From assembly GCA_028554645.1 (NCBI GenBank), contig JAQOOI010000017.1:496001-560000 (forward strand): a stretch of DNA of 64,000 bases, given 5' to 3'. This DNA comes from Omphalotus guepiniiformis (taxonomy: Eukaryota; Basidiomycota; Agaricomycetes; Agaricales; Omphalotaceae). Made by a program: the position numbers and the translations under genes. The notes under the pieces are model-generated. The model was not told the DNA's origin and searched no databases. It saw nothing but the letters and a program-made list of their open reading frames with translations. This document shows positions 13,806 through 25,770 of the stretch, one piece after another; position 1 is the first letter of the stretch; every line of letters begins with the position of its first letter.

Positions 13806-16800
13806 ATGGCCTCGAAATCAAAGTCTTCGGAGAATTTGAAGCAGAAAAGTCTGATGTCTTTCTTTGGAAAGGCACAGAATACCCCTACTTCGAGCGCCAA
13901 ACAGGACAAGAAATCCGCTGCCAAAAGTGCAGCCCCAAAGACGAAAGACGCGTCGAAAACCGCGCGTTCAGTGGAATGTCCTCGTACACCCGAGCCAAAA
14001 AGGCTAGATATACGAGCTCTGAACTCGTCTGCAGCGGCAAGTTCGTCGTCTGCTGGTAGCATTCACGTAAGTCTGTCCCAGACGCGTCGTCTGGTCGTCT
14101 GGTCGTCTGAATGAAAACCCAAGGATACACCTCCGACAAGTGATGCTATTGACGTGGACATGGTATCGTCTGAAGGGAGTAGGCAGAGTCGCGTTCGAGT
14201 AAGCGATTGATTCATGCAGAGTTACAGTATTTACATTGCCACTCCCAGGTCACCGGGAAACGCAAGCTGGTACTCGATGATTCGGACGAAGAACCGCAGA
14301 CGTCCGCTCCTTCCTCTACCTCACGCCCATCGTCTTCCGTGCAAGCTTCTTCTCCGGTCGAGAGACACAGTGCGTAGCGTGTCATTCTGTTGAGGATCCG
14401 TTCTTAAGCTCGCATACATCTAGGTCGAGCCAAGAAAGCTCGCATGTCGGTCAGCATCTCTGATGATGATGATGATGATGGATTAGAGGTTGCAACTTCA
14501 TTTACAAAGCGGCTGACCAAGTTCAAGAAATCTCCTGTAAAGAAAGGACGGAAGTCTTCGATGACTTCAGATGATGATGATTTCACTGCTCCTTCTGACT
14601 CGGAGGAGGAAGTCAAATCTATGAGATCCACGAAATCTTCTTCGTCTCGCCGCTCCGTCGTGTCAGACGACGACGACTTTGGCGAGGACGATGAAGAACC
14701 TATCGCAAAGAAACCGAAGGCTAAAGGAAAATCCCTACAAAAAGTCGCAAACAGTGATTCCGCAGGTTCGTTCTCGTTCTTGACGGCTGCGGAACGTAGG
14801 GAGCAAGATAAGAAGAACGAGAAGAAGTCAGCAGAAGATCCGTATTCGTTCTTGCAAACAATCAAGGATGTGGGTGCATTTTCCATAGTTGTCTTCGGTG
14901 CTCCTAATTTTTTGAGCAGAAAGATGGCCGGCAACCGGGTGATCCGAAATATGACCCTAGGACGCTCTACATTCCTCCCAAAGCATGGAAGGAGTTCACA
15001 CCCTTTGAGAAGCAGGTGAGTATGAAATGTTTTTCTGAATGTTACATTAATCATCCCTCTTCAGTTTTGGGAGATTAAGCAGAATCACTATGATACTGTG
15101 AGTGTTCATTGACTAAGTGTGCGTCGTTGTCTAATCCTTTGCTTCAGATTCTGTTCTTCCAGAAAGGGTAAGCTTTCATTTCGTTCTATAAGCCCAACGC
15201 TGAATATCAACGCATCCTTGTCTACAGCAAATTCTTCGAGGTAACAATCTATCCAAACGAGCATTCTTCGGATCTGACGTCCTGCAAAGCTCTATGAGGA
15301 CGATGCCAGAGTTGGTCACCAGCAGTTCGATCTAAAGCTCACCCAGCGAGTTAAAATGTCAATGGTTGGTGTCCCGGAAATGTCCTTCAATTTTTGGGCA
15401 GCGTAAGTAGTCTTTTACTCTCTACTATCATCGACTTATTCCTTCGCAGCAAAATTCCTCGGTAAGGGATATAAGGTTGGGCGCGTGGATCAGGCGGAAA
15501 CCGCCCTGGGGGCGGAGATGCGCTTAGCGACGAACAAGAAGAGCGGGAAATCTCAAGGAGGAGAGAAGGAGAAGATCGTTAGACGGTTAGTTTTATTCTT
15601 GTCGCGCGGTCATCAAACTTAAGTCAACCATATACAGAGAGCTCAACAAAGTCTTTACAAATGGTACTCTCGTTGACGGCGAGATGATCACTGATGATGA
15701 AGCGGGCCATTGCGTGTCGATTCGGGAGATAGAATCAGACGACGGGTCGCATAATACTTTTGGCATATGTGTTCTGGAATGCTCCACATCTCAGTTCAAC
15801 CTGAGTACCTTTGAAGACGATATTTGTCGAACTAAATTGGAGACACTGATGAGACAAGTTCGGCCAAAAGAAATGTTGTTTACAAAGGTACAGTATCCTT
15901 TCGTGCAATGGTGATGTTTTGACTAACACGAAACCTGCAGGGGAATTTATCTGTGTCTACCACCCGTCTATTGAAGTCTATTCTTCCGGCTTCTTGCTTA
16001 TGGACCGGCTTGCGAGAGGTGGAAGGACTTGATTACGACGATACACTCAAAGAATTGAGAGAACGCTTTCCTGCTGATGACGACGACATGGAGGCTGAAG
16101 AAGCCGTTCTTCCGAATAGTGTTCCAAAGGCAATTAGAGAGATGGTTGATTCGAAGAGTTCTATCGAAGCGCTTGGGGGAATGATTTGGTTCGTCAACTC
16201 GTCTTTCGCCGGTGATAAGAACTCACGAAGGACTCGTTGTCCATAGGTATTTGCAGCAGCTCAATATTGACAAGGATATCCTCAGCATGAAGAATTTCAA
16301 CATCTATGATCCGATGAAACGAGGAGAAGGGTTGGTTCTTGATGGTCAGACACTGGCGCACATCGAGGTAACCTACGGCGCTGCTTAATCAGTTGTTTCC
16401 CTCTGACGTTATGCTAGGTTTTGCTGAATAACGAGGGCACGGAAGATGGCTCACTTTTGAAGCTGTTGAGTAGATGCATCACGCCGTTTGGTACGTCGCG
16501 TCATTCGAATTCAAGGTATCCGACTTATATTCCAAGTAGGAAAGAGATTGTTCAGAATATGGCTTTGCATGCCTCTTCGCGAAGTCTCTGACATCAATGC
16601 GAGGTAAACTTCAGTTGTTATAATGGTGTCATGGTTCCCTTATAGCTCGTTGCACCAGACTCGATGCAGTCGAGGATCTCATGGAACATCCCACATTCGA
16701 GGGAGCTTTCACTCAGATTGCCAAAGGACTACCTGACCTAGAGCGTGTCGTCTCTCGTATTCACGCCAAGAATTGTAAAGTCAAGGATTTCCTCAAAGTT

Positions 16801-19140
16801 CTTAAGGTGAGGACGCTTCTTTACTTTTCCCGGAGCGAGGAGTCATCAACGTTTTCCTTCCGATAGGCTTTCAAGAAACTCAGTGGCGGACTAAGTGACC
16901 TCGCAGACGCCTCCGAGACTTTCAAATCGAAGACAGTCCTTGGTCTTCTTCGAAGTGCTCCAGATCTAGCCCCGCATATCGAGAACCTTGAAGAGATGTT
17001 TGAAGAACCTACAGGTGAAAAAGGTTGGACTGCAGACGACAGCCTTCGATGTGCATAACACCCGATTGACACTTTATCGTAGACGTGAATGAGCTTATTC
17101 CTTGCCGAGGGAAAGACCCGGAATATGACGAAGTCATGACTGAAATCCGGGAGCTTGAAGAGGAGCTTGATGGGGAGCTGAAGAAATTTGAGAAGCAGCT
17201 TGGGTGAGCTCTGCAGAACGTCCCTTAGTGATTTGTCTCTAATCTATGAATTTTCAGTTGCAAGCTAAGCTGGTGGCACAGCGCGGTCGGAAACAAGGTA
17301 TGTAGGGTTCAAAATAGCCCGTCCACCATCTTACTCACGTCTTTTAGGAAATTTACATGGTGGAAACTTCTGCTAACCAGAAAAACATTCCGAGAGACTG
17401 GACGAAGAATGGTGGAACTAAAGTAATCACTCACCCAGTCTCCATTATACCAATCTAACGCGTTTGATTCAGGCAAAATCACGCTGGCTGGTCCCAGCAC
17501 TACAGAAATCAATCCGCACTCTTAAAGAAGCTCGAGAAACCCGTAACACAACCATACGGGAATTCAAGTTCAGACTTTTCACTGAATTCGACGCTGATCG
17601 ATCTTTCTGGCTCCGTGCGATTAGAGTCTTTGCGGAACTGGATTGTTTGTTGAGCTTGGCGAAATCATCTACTGCGATTGGAGAGCCGGCGTGCAGGCCA
17701 GAGTTCGTGGAGGGAGATTCGGCTTGGATCGATTTCAAAGAGTTGAGGCATCCGACGTTGGCTGTTAGTGTCAATCTGGAGAATTTTATTCCGAACGATG
17801 TGAAGTTGGGTGGAAATGTTGGGAGAATTGCTTTGCTTACTGGTGAGTGAGGACCAGAGTACTTTCTGTCTTGAAAAACGTTTGTTGATCGGGCTGCTAT
17901 TTCTAGGACCAAATATGGCGTAAGGCGAACTTTTGAGTGTGCTTGAGTTCAAAGGTTGACCTGTTTTTCTTTTTCGATAAAAGTGGGAAATCGACTGTAT
18001 GTTGTTGTCTTGTTTCCTGTGTGAAACTCTTCTCTGACGGTGGTGTTTTAGGTGATGCGGATGACTGCTACGGGGGTGGTAAGTGCTAGTGCATCTGGGT
18101 TGAGTAAGAATACCATGTTGACAAGATCGTCAGATTATGGCGCAATTGGGAATGTTGGTCCCTGCGAAGAGTGCTCGGTGAGCATATAGGTTTTTGCTAC
18201 AAAATTCCGTACTGAATCTTCGAAGACTGTGTCCCGTAGATTCAATTCTAACACGAATGGGAGCATATGATAACATGTTCTCGAACTCCAGTACATTCAA
18301 GGTGGAATTAGATGAATGGTAATATCTCTCTGTCCTGGACGTCTCATATCACTGAGCTCTTGTGTCACAGTTGTAAAATTCTTCGTGATGCTACGCCGAA
18401 ATCGCTGGTCATCCTGGATGGTGAGTGTCACTCAGTGACATGGCTGGGTGTTTGTTTACAATATACCTCAAAGAACTTGGCCGTGGAACTTCGACTTATG
18501 TGAGTTCAATCTTGACGCGAAACTTTCTCGCACTGAGCTGTTGATTGTAGGATGGCATGGCGATCGCAGGGGTGAGTTTGTCTCTAAAGCCGCGACGGAT
18601 ATAAATACTGATTCGCACTTGCAGGCCGTTTTGCATCAACTAGCAACACACACGTTGCCTTTGTCATTTTTCGCAACACACTATGGTTCCCTGACCGATG
18701 ACTTTACCTACCATCCGAACATAAGGAACATGCATATGTCAACGTTGGTCGATGACGAGAAACGCGCTGTTCGTAACCTAATTCATCTGCCCTCAGCTTT
18801 CACGCTCATGTCTTCATAGATCGTTTTCCTTTACAAACTAGTCGAAGGCGTCGCGACCTCTTCGTTCGGGACTCACGTTGCCAATCTTGCTGGAGTACCT
18901 CTTGAAGTCGTCGAACGTGCGGAGCTTATCTCCAAGAAATTCGCGCAACAATTCCAAGAAAAACTCCAAGCCAAGCAACTCAAGCACGCGACTTCAAAGC
19001 TGCCGCTTGTTGCACAGGCTGACTTTGTTTACTTGGTGAAACTTGCTACAGGAAAAATCCAAATGCCGGAAGATCCTGTGCGTCAAAAGTGTGTGCTGAC
19101 AACTCTTAAGGGTGTTGCGCAAAAGTATGTTGCTACTTAA
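13806..19140 (+). CDS. MSH6: DNA mismatch repair protein MSH6
   Basis: MutS homologue that pairs with MSH2 (MutS-alpha) to recognise mismatches and small loops. The N-terminus carries a PCNA-binding PIP box (QKSLMSFF, residues about 15-22) followed by a long acidic/Ser-rich linker; no PWWP domain is seen. The mismatch-binding domain has the Phe-X-Glu motif as [15 protein letters not shown]. Connector, lever and clamp regions follow ([31 protein letters not shown]). The ATPase has Walker A GPNMAGKST, the Walker B/signature segment [15 protein letters not shown] and the switch SFFATHY. The C-terminus ends with a helical dimer domain ([18 protein letters not shown]). It has more than 20 exons, several tiny: 15065-15097 (33 nt), 15148-15167 (20), 15228-15240 (13), 17907-17919 (13), 17984-17996 (13), 18052-18078 (27) and 18134-18177 (44). 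With these the frame is continuous and all catalytic motifs are intact. Confidence 0.96.
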
Positions 19141-19519
19141 ACCTCTACGTTGGAACTAGTGCTCCGATTTGCTCTATGATACTGCTGTTTTCTTTGATCT
19201 CGCTTCCTTTGCAACTCCTTGCTCTCTATAATTGACAACTACCATACCCACAAATTTGCTTTTCATTGCTGTTGCTGCTATAACTTAGTTCAATTGCTTA
19301 CAATATCGCTCATGTGTATAGACCACTTCTGCCTTCCATTTGTAACAAATCGCACATATACAATCAAACGCTTGCATGTACATATGTAAGTTGGATTTCT
19401 GACTCGTTCTGAAATTCCAGCAGGGACTTGGCGGATTCAGTAACGCACGTGGCAGATGCGATGAATACCAACTGTTGATTGACAACAGCAACTGCGGTTT
19501 CTTCTACTCAAAACCTACC
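19141..19519. other. Short intergenic spacer
   Basis: MSH6 3' UTR and promoter of the next gene, about 380 bp. No motif or additional gene seen. Confidence 0.6.
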
Positions 19520-21068
19520 ATGATCTGTTCGAAAACCGTCTTTCGCTGCTTCAAAACATTAGAAAGACTGGGAGACAAACTAACGGGCGCAGCAGGACCG
19601 TATTTCGTTGCTTTTGCAACAATTCTAATGACTACTGGTACTATATGTTTCTGTAAGTATTTTTTACAAGTCAGCTATAGCCTAAGCTAACAATTCTGCT
19701 TTACATGTCCTTTAGTCGAAGTAATAATGCCAACTCTGCCATTTACGTTGCTTACCGGACCTCTCTGCATGTTGATTGCGTTTAACTTGCTCATGCATTA
19801 CTACTACGTATGCTCGGTCCCGCCGGGGTTTGTAGAGGACCCACCACGAGATGGAGGGAAGAGTTTTATGTGGGCGCGACCAAAGAATGGAAAGAGGGGC
19901 ATGCCTTTGACGGAGGGGGTGAGATGGTCGAATGAGTCCGAGTATAATATCACGAAGGCTCTGACGACGAAGTGTAGGAAGTGTGGACAGACTAAACCTG
20001 AGGTGAGTAGGTTCGTTGGACAGTTATTGAACCCTCCAAGCTGATGGTGAGCTCAAACAACGGAGAGGACACATCATTGTAGGATATGTAATCGCTGCGT
20101 CCTGAAGTATGATCATCATTGCCCTGTGAGTCTCTTGGTCGCGTATTCGTCTACGTGTCAGCTCATCGTTTCGTTTCGAATTGTTTTTGTAGTGTATGTG
20201 CTATGCTTGTTCGTATGTCGACATGATTTCTACGCGCCTATCTGTGTAGGGGTCAACCAATGCGTCGGCCTTCATAACGAGCGACATTTCGTCATGTTTA
20301 TGTTCGTGCGCCATAATTTTTTCCCCGTGTCACTACTCATATTGCTATCTTCGTCAGGGGCTACCTCTGCTTATCGACCTTTTGTTTCTGTATCTTAGGA
20401 CATCGACAAATGTTCGATGCAATCGGTCTTACCTTCTCGGTATCTCATCCTCCCCCCTTTGGCAAACCGACCCTTTCGCTAACCTGTTTCAATAGGATAA
20501 CTGGCAATATTACGTGCCTGTACTTGCATATATATTGACATATATACTCTCTGGAGTTTTATGTGCGGCAGTTGGCATAATGTTCTGCTTTCATCTATGG
20601 ACCATCATGCATGGGGAGACTTCGGTGGAATCGCAAGATCATGAAATTTACAGTCGGATTGCAAAGAGTAGGGGTGAGGTACGTAGGCTCGGACGTATAT
20701 GAGTCGTGTTTCTGTACGTGTGCTGATCTGGTTCTCTTTCCTAGGCTTTCGTCAACTGCTATGACTTGGGGTGTGTTATACTTCTCATGAAGCTCTGATC
20801 TTCATTCTCACGAACATATAGAAAACTACGGAACCTTGAGCTTTTCTTCAACATTGGCCCGAACGGATAGTACGTCCATTGGAATTCCTCTTGATTGTGG
20901 ATCTTTACCCATTCATCGTTTGGTAGCCCGATATACACCCTCTTCTTTCCCTTCCGAATACAACCCTACACTGACGGCCGCTCATGGGCACGTCGAGCAG
21001 GTTATGAGGGGCACGGTGGAGTGAGGAGAGGTGAAGAGCTTACTGATGAAGAAGAGGAGGAGCCCTAG
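19520..21068 (+). CDS. DHHC-type protein S-palmitoyltransferase
   Basis: Integral membrane enzyme that attaches palmitate to protein cysteines. Start ATG at 19520 (MICSKTVFRCFKTLERLG). Two N-terminal transmembrane helices (FVAFATILMTTGTICF; LLTGPLCMLIAFNLLMHYYY) come before the cysteine-rich domain CRKCGQTKPERTHHCRICNR, then CVLKYDHHCPWVNQCVG. Two more helices (MGYLCLSTFCFCILGHRQ; YVPVLAYILTYILSGVLC) and a TTxE-like segment (HGETSVES) follow, then NCYDLGKLRNLELFFNIGPN and an acidic end (GEELTDEEEEEP). Exons include 19520-19652, 19716-20002, 20066-20125, a single base at 20193, and one starting at 20250; the last intron near 20872-20926 joins GPNGY to PIYTLFFPFR. Without the one-base exon the frame breaks inside DHHCPW. 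The catalytic Cys is present. The subfamily (PFA3/PFA4-like or other) is not assigned. Confidence 0.92.
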
Positions 21069-21776
21069 CCAAAGAAAACTCATCCGAACTTCCTTTGACT
21101 CTGAATCTCGTATTATGCATAGGTGAGCCTGTCCCAACCTCGGTTGCTTTGATATTCCTGCACCACTTTTCTTTATTCCGAATGATGATATACCGCCGGG
21201 GCCAGATGACGCTTCGAAAGCTTTGCTTTGGGGAGCAGAGTGATCTATGTCCGGCTTTTTAATCTAGTTCATTGCTTTTGCAAATGAACTCTTCGCTGAT
21301 TTTTTCTATTTTCTTCCGTGTTGCTTCTACCTTCATGATTGGCTGACTGGAATGGCTGATGCAAATTTTGTTATCGTAGAGCATATCGTGCGTGAAGAGC
21401 TGGGACTAGATATTTATTGGTGTTGCTAGATTGCAAATCTAGATGTATTGTGTTTCATTGGAACTGCAAAGTGTCGCTATCTGAAGACAGCTGTTAATTC
21501 TCAGTGGGACGATTTAGAGGTGTCACCATAGAACGCAACATACAACACCAGAATTCTCATTCAACACAAGACCCGAAACATTGACCTTTGGGCACTCTAA
21601 ACTACAGATCGCCTTCCCTAGATTCATACCCTTTAGATAACGACTGAAACCAAGATAGCCATCCAACCCACTCCCGCCATTGTCACATTCCAATACGTCA
21701 ACACCCTATTCCCCATTATACAATTTCATGCGCACTTTCCCAAGAAAACCATCGTACCGTCCTATAATCTGCAAAC
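21069..21776. other. Convergent intergenic spacer
   Basis: About 700 bp between two convergent stops. T-rich first half (DHHC gene 3' UTR), then pyrimidine/adenine-rich sequence. No gene, repeat or RNA recognised. Confidence 0.55.
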
Positions 21777-23158
21777 CTACACACCCCTTCCTACGCCGTT
21801 TGCAAACGCTCCTCGTCCCCTCGCTCGACCAAATCTATATGCGGGACCCGCATATCCATGCCCGTTTCCAGCACTATTGCCATTCGCATGACCAGGACCA
21901 ACAATTCCCCCTCGCATCGGTATGATTCCTGGCCTGCCTCGGAAGTTACCCCGTCCGCGAAATGCAGGAGCGGGTGAGGAATTAGTAGAATTACGTGTGT
22001 CGTTAAGAGCATGATTATTATGCCCGTCTGTCGATGCGTAGCCACCGCCGCCTCGAGTGGGGATACGTCCCCGTGCAGTTGTGTTAGCATTCGAAGTAGA
22101 TGCTTGCGCGTGAGTTTGAGTTTGTGGTGCGCTTGCATATCCGTGGGGGTGCGTAAACCCCCTTGTACCACCTCGACCGAACCGGATGTGGGACGGTACG
22201 AGGGAGAGAGAGCTCATCGAATCTACTAAAGTGTCGACTGCCATTGCGTCGTCTCCCGAACTTGATTGAGAATCTTGACGGACTTGTCCGTTTTGTTCTC
22301 TTCTGCCTCCCATACCGACACGTCTCGTGTATGGTGCTCCATTCCCATTTGTTTCTTTCTGCCCTTCTGCTTCCGATCCTTCAATTTCGACTTCGATTTC
22401 AGCTTCAGCGTCTTCACTAACGGTAGCATTATCACTCGTCGTATTCTCCGTGTCACTCTGCGTCTCCCCTCCCTCCGTCAACGGAAATTTGATCATGCTA
22501 GAGTTCTCTTCTTCGTTTCCGCGGCTCTTCCACTCTCTTCGGATCATACTCGCGCCTTCGCCCCACTTTTTCAGTAGGCCACCAACACCTTTGTTCGTCA
22601 CGGCGAAAAAATATTCTTTGGGGTAAGCATGAGCTTGGATGAGATGTAGACGGCGAGCTTTCGGTGTTAGAAATCGTTTAGAGCATGTTGATAGAAAGCA
22701 GGCAAACTACAAGCGATAAAGTACTGTTAGGACAGATTAATTCTGAATCGGAAGGATGACATACAATTTTCTCTCCTCTTTCCCTTCTCACAGCCGCTAT
22801 CGAATCATGGCATTCCGTCAAATGCTATTTTGATCTAGTCAATAGACGTCGCAGTAGAAACATGTATTATGCTCACCAACTCCAACAACTTCGCATCAGG
22901 AAAGACACATCTACACCCAGGTTCCTCGCATACATGCGCGTGATACGTAGCGTAATGAGCCTCCAAATCTCTGCTGTTGGCAATAGGTGTCGGCCTGTGA
23001 TTACATGTCGGTGGAAGCGTGCAAAGCAGTGAATGAACCTCTCCAGTCGAGTCACTGATAGGTAACGTTCTCGATGCTTTGGGTGTTGGTGAGGGGGATA
23101 CGGAGGAAGACGAGGAGGACGATGAGGACGAGGAAATTCTTGACCTCTTTGTAGACAT
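21777..23158 (-). CDS. ZNF511-like C2H2 zinc-finger protein
   Basis: Start at 23158 gives MSTKRSRI followed by a poly-Ser run. A pair of C2H2 fingers resembling vertebrate ZNF511 follows: CEEPGCRCVFPDAKLLELHL with TECHDS, then FACFLSTCSKRFLTPKARRL with HLIQAHAYPKEYFF; a preceding CNHRP...HYATYH block supplies a third Cys/His set. The C-terminal 250 residues are low complexity: an acidic stretch (EDAEAEIEVEIEGSEAEG) and an RG/RGG-rich end (RGRGNFRGRPG, FGRARGRGAF) typical of RNA-binding or methylated tails. Introns lie near 22606-22620 or just upstream, 22700-22760 and 22815-22880. Function in fungi is not established; nucleic-acid binding is inferred from the fingers and RGG tail. Confidence 0.8.
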
Positions 23159-23343
23159 CAGTCAACCCACATTGCCACTCACTTTGACACCAAGCTCAAA
23201 GTACAATGTCACGCTTCTGATAGACGCGTCGTGACAAAGTATGACTGAGAGTGACTAGGAGTGACTAGGAGTGACTTCCTCGTGACACTACGTGATTGCG
23301 CCGGGCGTGACCGAGATCTCATAACTCAATAACTCTCTTCGCT
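23159..23343. promoter_or_regulatory. 185-bp bidirectional promoter
   Basis: Lies between the divergent start codons of the ZNF511-like gene and the KH protein gene. It contains a 10-bp direct repeat (gagtgactag, twice and then partly again) at about 23249-23276, plus further gtgac words (near 23231, 23271, 23281 and 23308) that could be factor sites. Confidence 0.5.
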
Positions 23344-24979
23344 ATGTCCTCCAAGCGAAAATGGGACCAGCCAGCACAGGGACTCGACGACAAGGCAGGA
23401 GAAGATACCAAGTCTGCCACCGAGGCAGCTACGGCTGCGGCTGCTATAGCTGCTAAAATCGCGGCTCAGTTCGCTGAAGTTGGAGGGCTCTCCGGTGCGA
23501 TGAAGGATCCACACGACGCAGAGTTTACTCACGACATTGACATTAACGATGTCAGGAATAGGTATATGTTGACCAAGTCTTCGACGCAGCAGGATGTGAG
23601 TGGTGTTTCATGGTTGAGCTGTTTGTGTACTGAATGGTTGTGTAGATTCACGATGAAACGGGAGCGTCTGTTAGTACGAAGGGAGTGTGGTATCCTGATC
23701 GGAGTAAGGCGACGGAGAAGGACCCGCCGCTGTATCTGCATATCATGGCTTCGTCAAAGGACACACTTCAAAGAGCTATTGATAAAGTCAATGAACTTAT
23801 TGCGATTGATATGGGGTCTTTGGTCGAAGACAAGAAGGATCGACTGAAGGAAAAGGTTTATTTCTTTCTCGACGTTCTTGGAAGCTTTCACACTTACATA
23901 CGCGCGTATTTCTAGCGAAAATGGCCTGAAGAAAAGTTACCCGTAGGCTTGGAAAGCATCCGCAATTTTAACGTTCGGGCAAAAGTCGTCGGGCCAAGTG
24001 TACGTGGTATATCTCTGCTCCGTATCGTAGAGCGAGCTTAAGGAGTAACGTCGTACTGCAGGGCTCTTTCGTCAAATACATTCAACAAGAAACTGGCACG
24101 AGGGTACAAATAAAAGGCATTGGATCTGGATTCGTTGATCAAGAAACAGGGCGTGAAAGTGACGAACCTCTATATATTCATATAACGTGCGTTTAGACTC
24201 GCGAATACTCATCCTCTTGAATACCAATTGTCTCCGTTTTCAGAGGCCCAGAAGAAGGTCAAGTCGCCCGAGCAAAAGTATTAACAGAGGACCTCCTCCT
24301 AGTCGTACGCTCCGAACACGCCAAAATGCAAGCTGTAGTCCAACAACAACAGATGGAGCTACATCAAGCTCAGGCACAGTATGCTGCTTATAGTGCTATG
24401 GCGGTAGGTTGTTTCCCGCGAACTCCCCTTGTTCACATTTGAGGGCACGCGATTGAATCGTTCACTCGGAGCTTTCCCTCTCAAGTGTGAATGGCTAACG
24501 AATCAGGATGAACTGACGATTTGTGATATGTGTATGTTAATAGGGATACGCACCGCCTCCGCCGTCTGATGCACCACCACCACCACCACCAGGCGAGCAA
24601 CCACCACCACCTCCGGATGGAGGTGCAGGTGCAGGGTATACACCTGGTGCACCGGCTCCAGGGGATCCTTCTCAGTCACAAGATGCATTTGTTGCGTATT
24701 GGTACGTTTAATTCACTTACAGTCTTCCAAGTCATCTCAAGGCTTTTCTCCTATTTTTTCCCGCCTTCCGCGTACCAACCACACAGGGCCGCATACGGGT
24801 ACGATGTCAACTCACCTCAATTCAAAGAATGGGCAGCTTCGCAGCAGCAACAGTATAGTCAGTATTATGCTACGCAAGGTGCAGCGGGGTATCCTGGTGC
24901 TTCTGCAAGCCCTCCACCGGCTCCTGCTGGAGGCGCACCACAACCTTCTCAGCCGCCTCCGCCGCCACCACCTGCGTAA
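23344..24979 (+). CDS. KH-domain splicing protein, KHDC4/BLOM7-like
   Basis: Start MSSKRKWDQPAQG; an Ala-rich helix (EAATAAAAIAAKIAAQFAEV) precedes a first KH-like module (IDINDVRNRYMLTKSSTQQ, KGVWYPDR, PLYLHIMA). The main KH domain follows: NFNVRAKVVGPSGSFVKYIQ, ETGTRVQIKGIGSGF, ESDEPLYIHITGP and AKVLTEDLLLVVRSEH. This two-module layout with the GxGSGFVD and DEPLYIHI strings is the KHDC4 (BLOM7, KIAA0907) family, which binds RNA and is linked to U2AF-type splice-site recognition in humans. The C-terminus is Gln/Pro-rich (PPPPPPG blocks, AAYGYDVNSPQFKEW). Introns interrupt near 23596-23645, 23855-23916, 24000-24060, 24188-24242, 24404-24542 and 24702-24786; the fifth is comparatively long. 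The stop is at 24977-24979. Confidence 0.87.
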
Positions 24980-25490
24980 GTTGTATTTGTTCAACAATGT
25001 ATGAGTCGGGGTGCGAGGGGTTAGTGGAAGGAAGAACGGGGGAGGCGGGGGAATTGATTTCGAATGAAGTGAATGTTAATTGCCGTTGGAGGTTTGCGTT
25101 TGTCGTACATTACATATCGTGTTTTTGTTATTGTTTTTTTCTTTGCTTCATGGCTTGGTTGTCAGTACGTAGTTCAAGCCGGGAATGAATGAATGAAAAA
25201 GTATGTATGTATATTCCGTGCTACGTCGTATCTGGATGTATTCTTGCGAGACGCAATTCGTGGGTGACCGTGTACCGGTGTCATATGCGATGCTTCGATT
25301 CGTGAGCCAAAAAAACCTTTGTTACGTTTGTACTATCTGAAACACTGGGTAAATACATATGTATGCATTCCAACAGAAAGTCTTGAACAGGATTCTTTGT
25401 GCACTCCGCAAACGTACATCTCTAAAAGCACCGCTCAAAAGGATCCATAAGGATCCATACATGCAGTAAAATGGTAGAGATAATTCCCAT
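24980..25490. other. 3' UTR/spacer before tRNA-Asn
   Basis: About 500 bp, T-rich 3' UTR of the KH gene and A-rich sequence; ggatccata is directly repeated near 25440-25458. No gene seen. Confidence 0.5.
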
Positions 25491-25578
25491 CTGCCCCAGA
25501 GAGGCTCGAACTCTCGACCTTCCGATGTCTCCAGTAAGGATAACAGTCGGACGCTGTAACCAACTCAGCCATGGGGCA
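25491..25578 (-). tRNA. tRNA-Asn (GTT) with 14-nt intron
   Basis: The minus strand folds as a full cloverleaf: acceptor TGCCCCA/TGGGGCA with discriminator G, D-arm GCTG-AGTTGGTTA-CAGC, anticodon stem TCCGA/TCGGA with loop CTGTTAA, and T-arm GAGAG-TTCGAGC-CTCTC. The anticodon GTT reads AAC/AAU. A 14-nt intron sits at the canonical site after position 37. The arrangement closely resembles yeast tRNA-Asn. Confidence 0.93.
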
Positions 25579-25770
25579 TGTGCGAATCCTTCGGAAATCA
25601 AAGACTATAATGTTGAGGGGTGTCAACACCACAATCTCACTTCACTTTCGACTGGTGAACATCAAATCAACTACACGAAAAAGTAAGTAGTCCCGGTTGA
25701 TCATCAGCCCCACCTATACACTGAGGCCTCAGGTACTCCGCGTATTCACCTCCATCCGCTCATACGTTGA

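Noticed and set aside
20126..20249. Single 124-nt intron instead of two introns around a one-base exon
   Set aside because: It shifts the frame right after DHHCP and loses the conserved Trp and all downstream helices; the two-intron reading keeps everything in frame.
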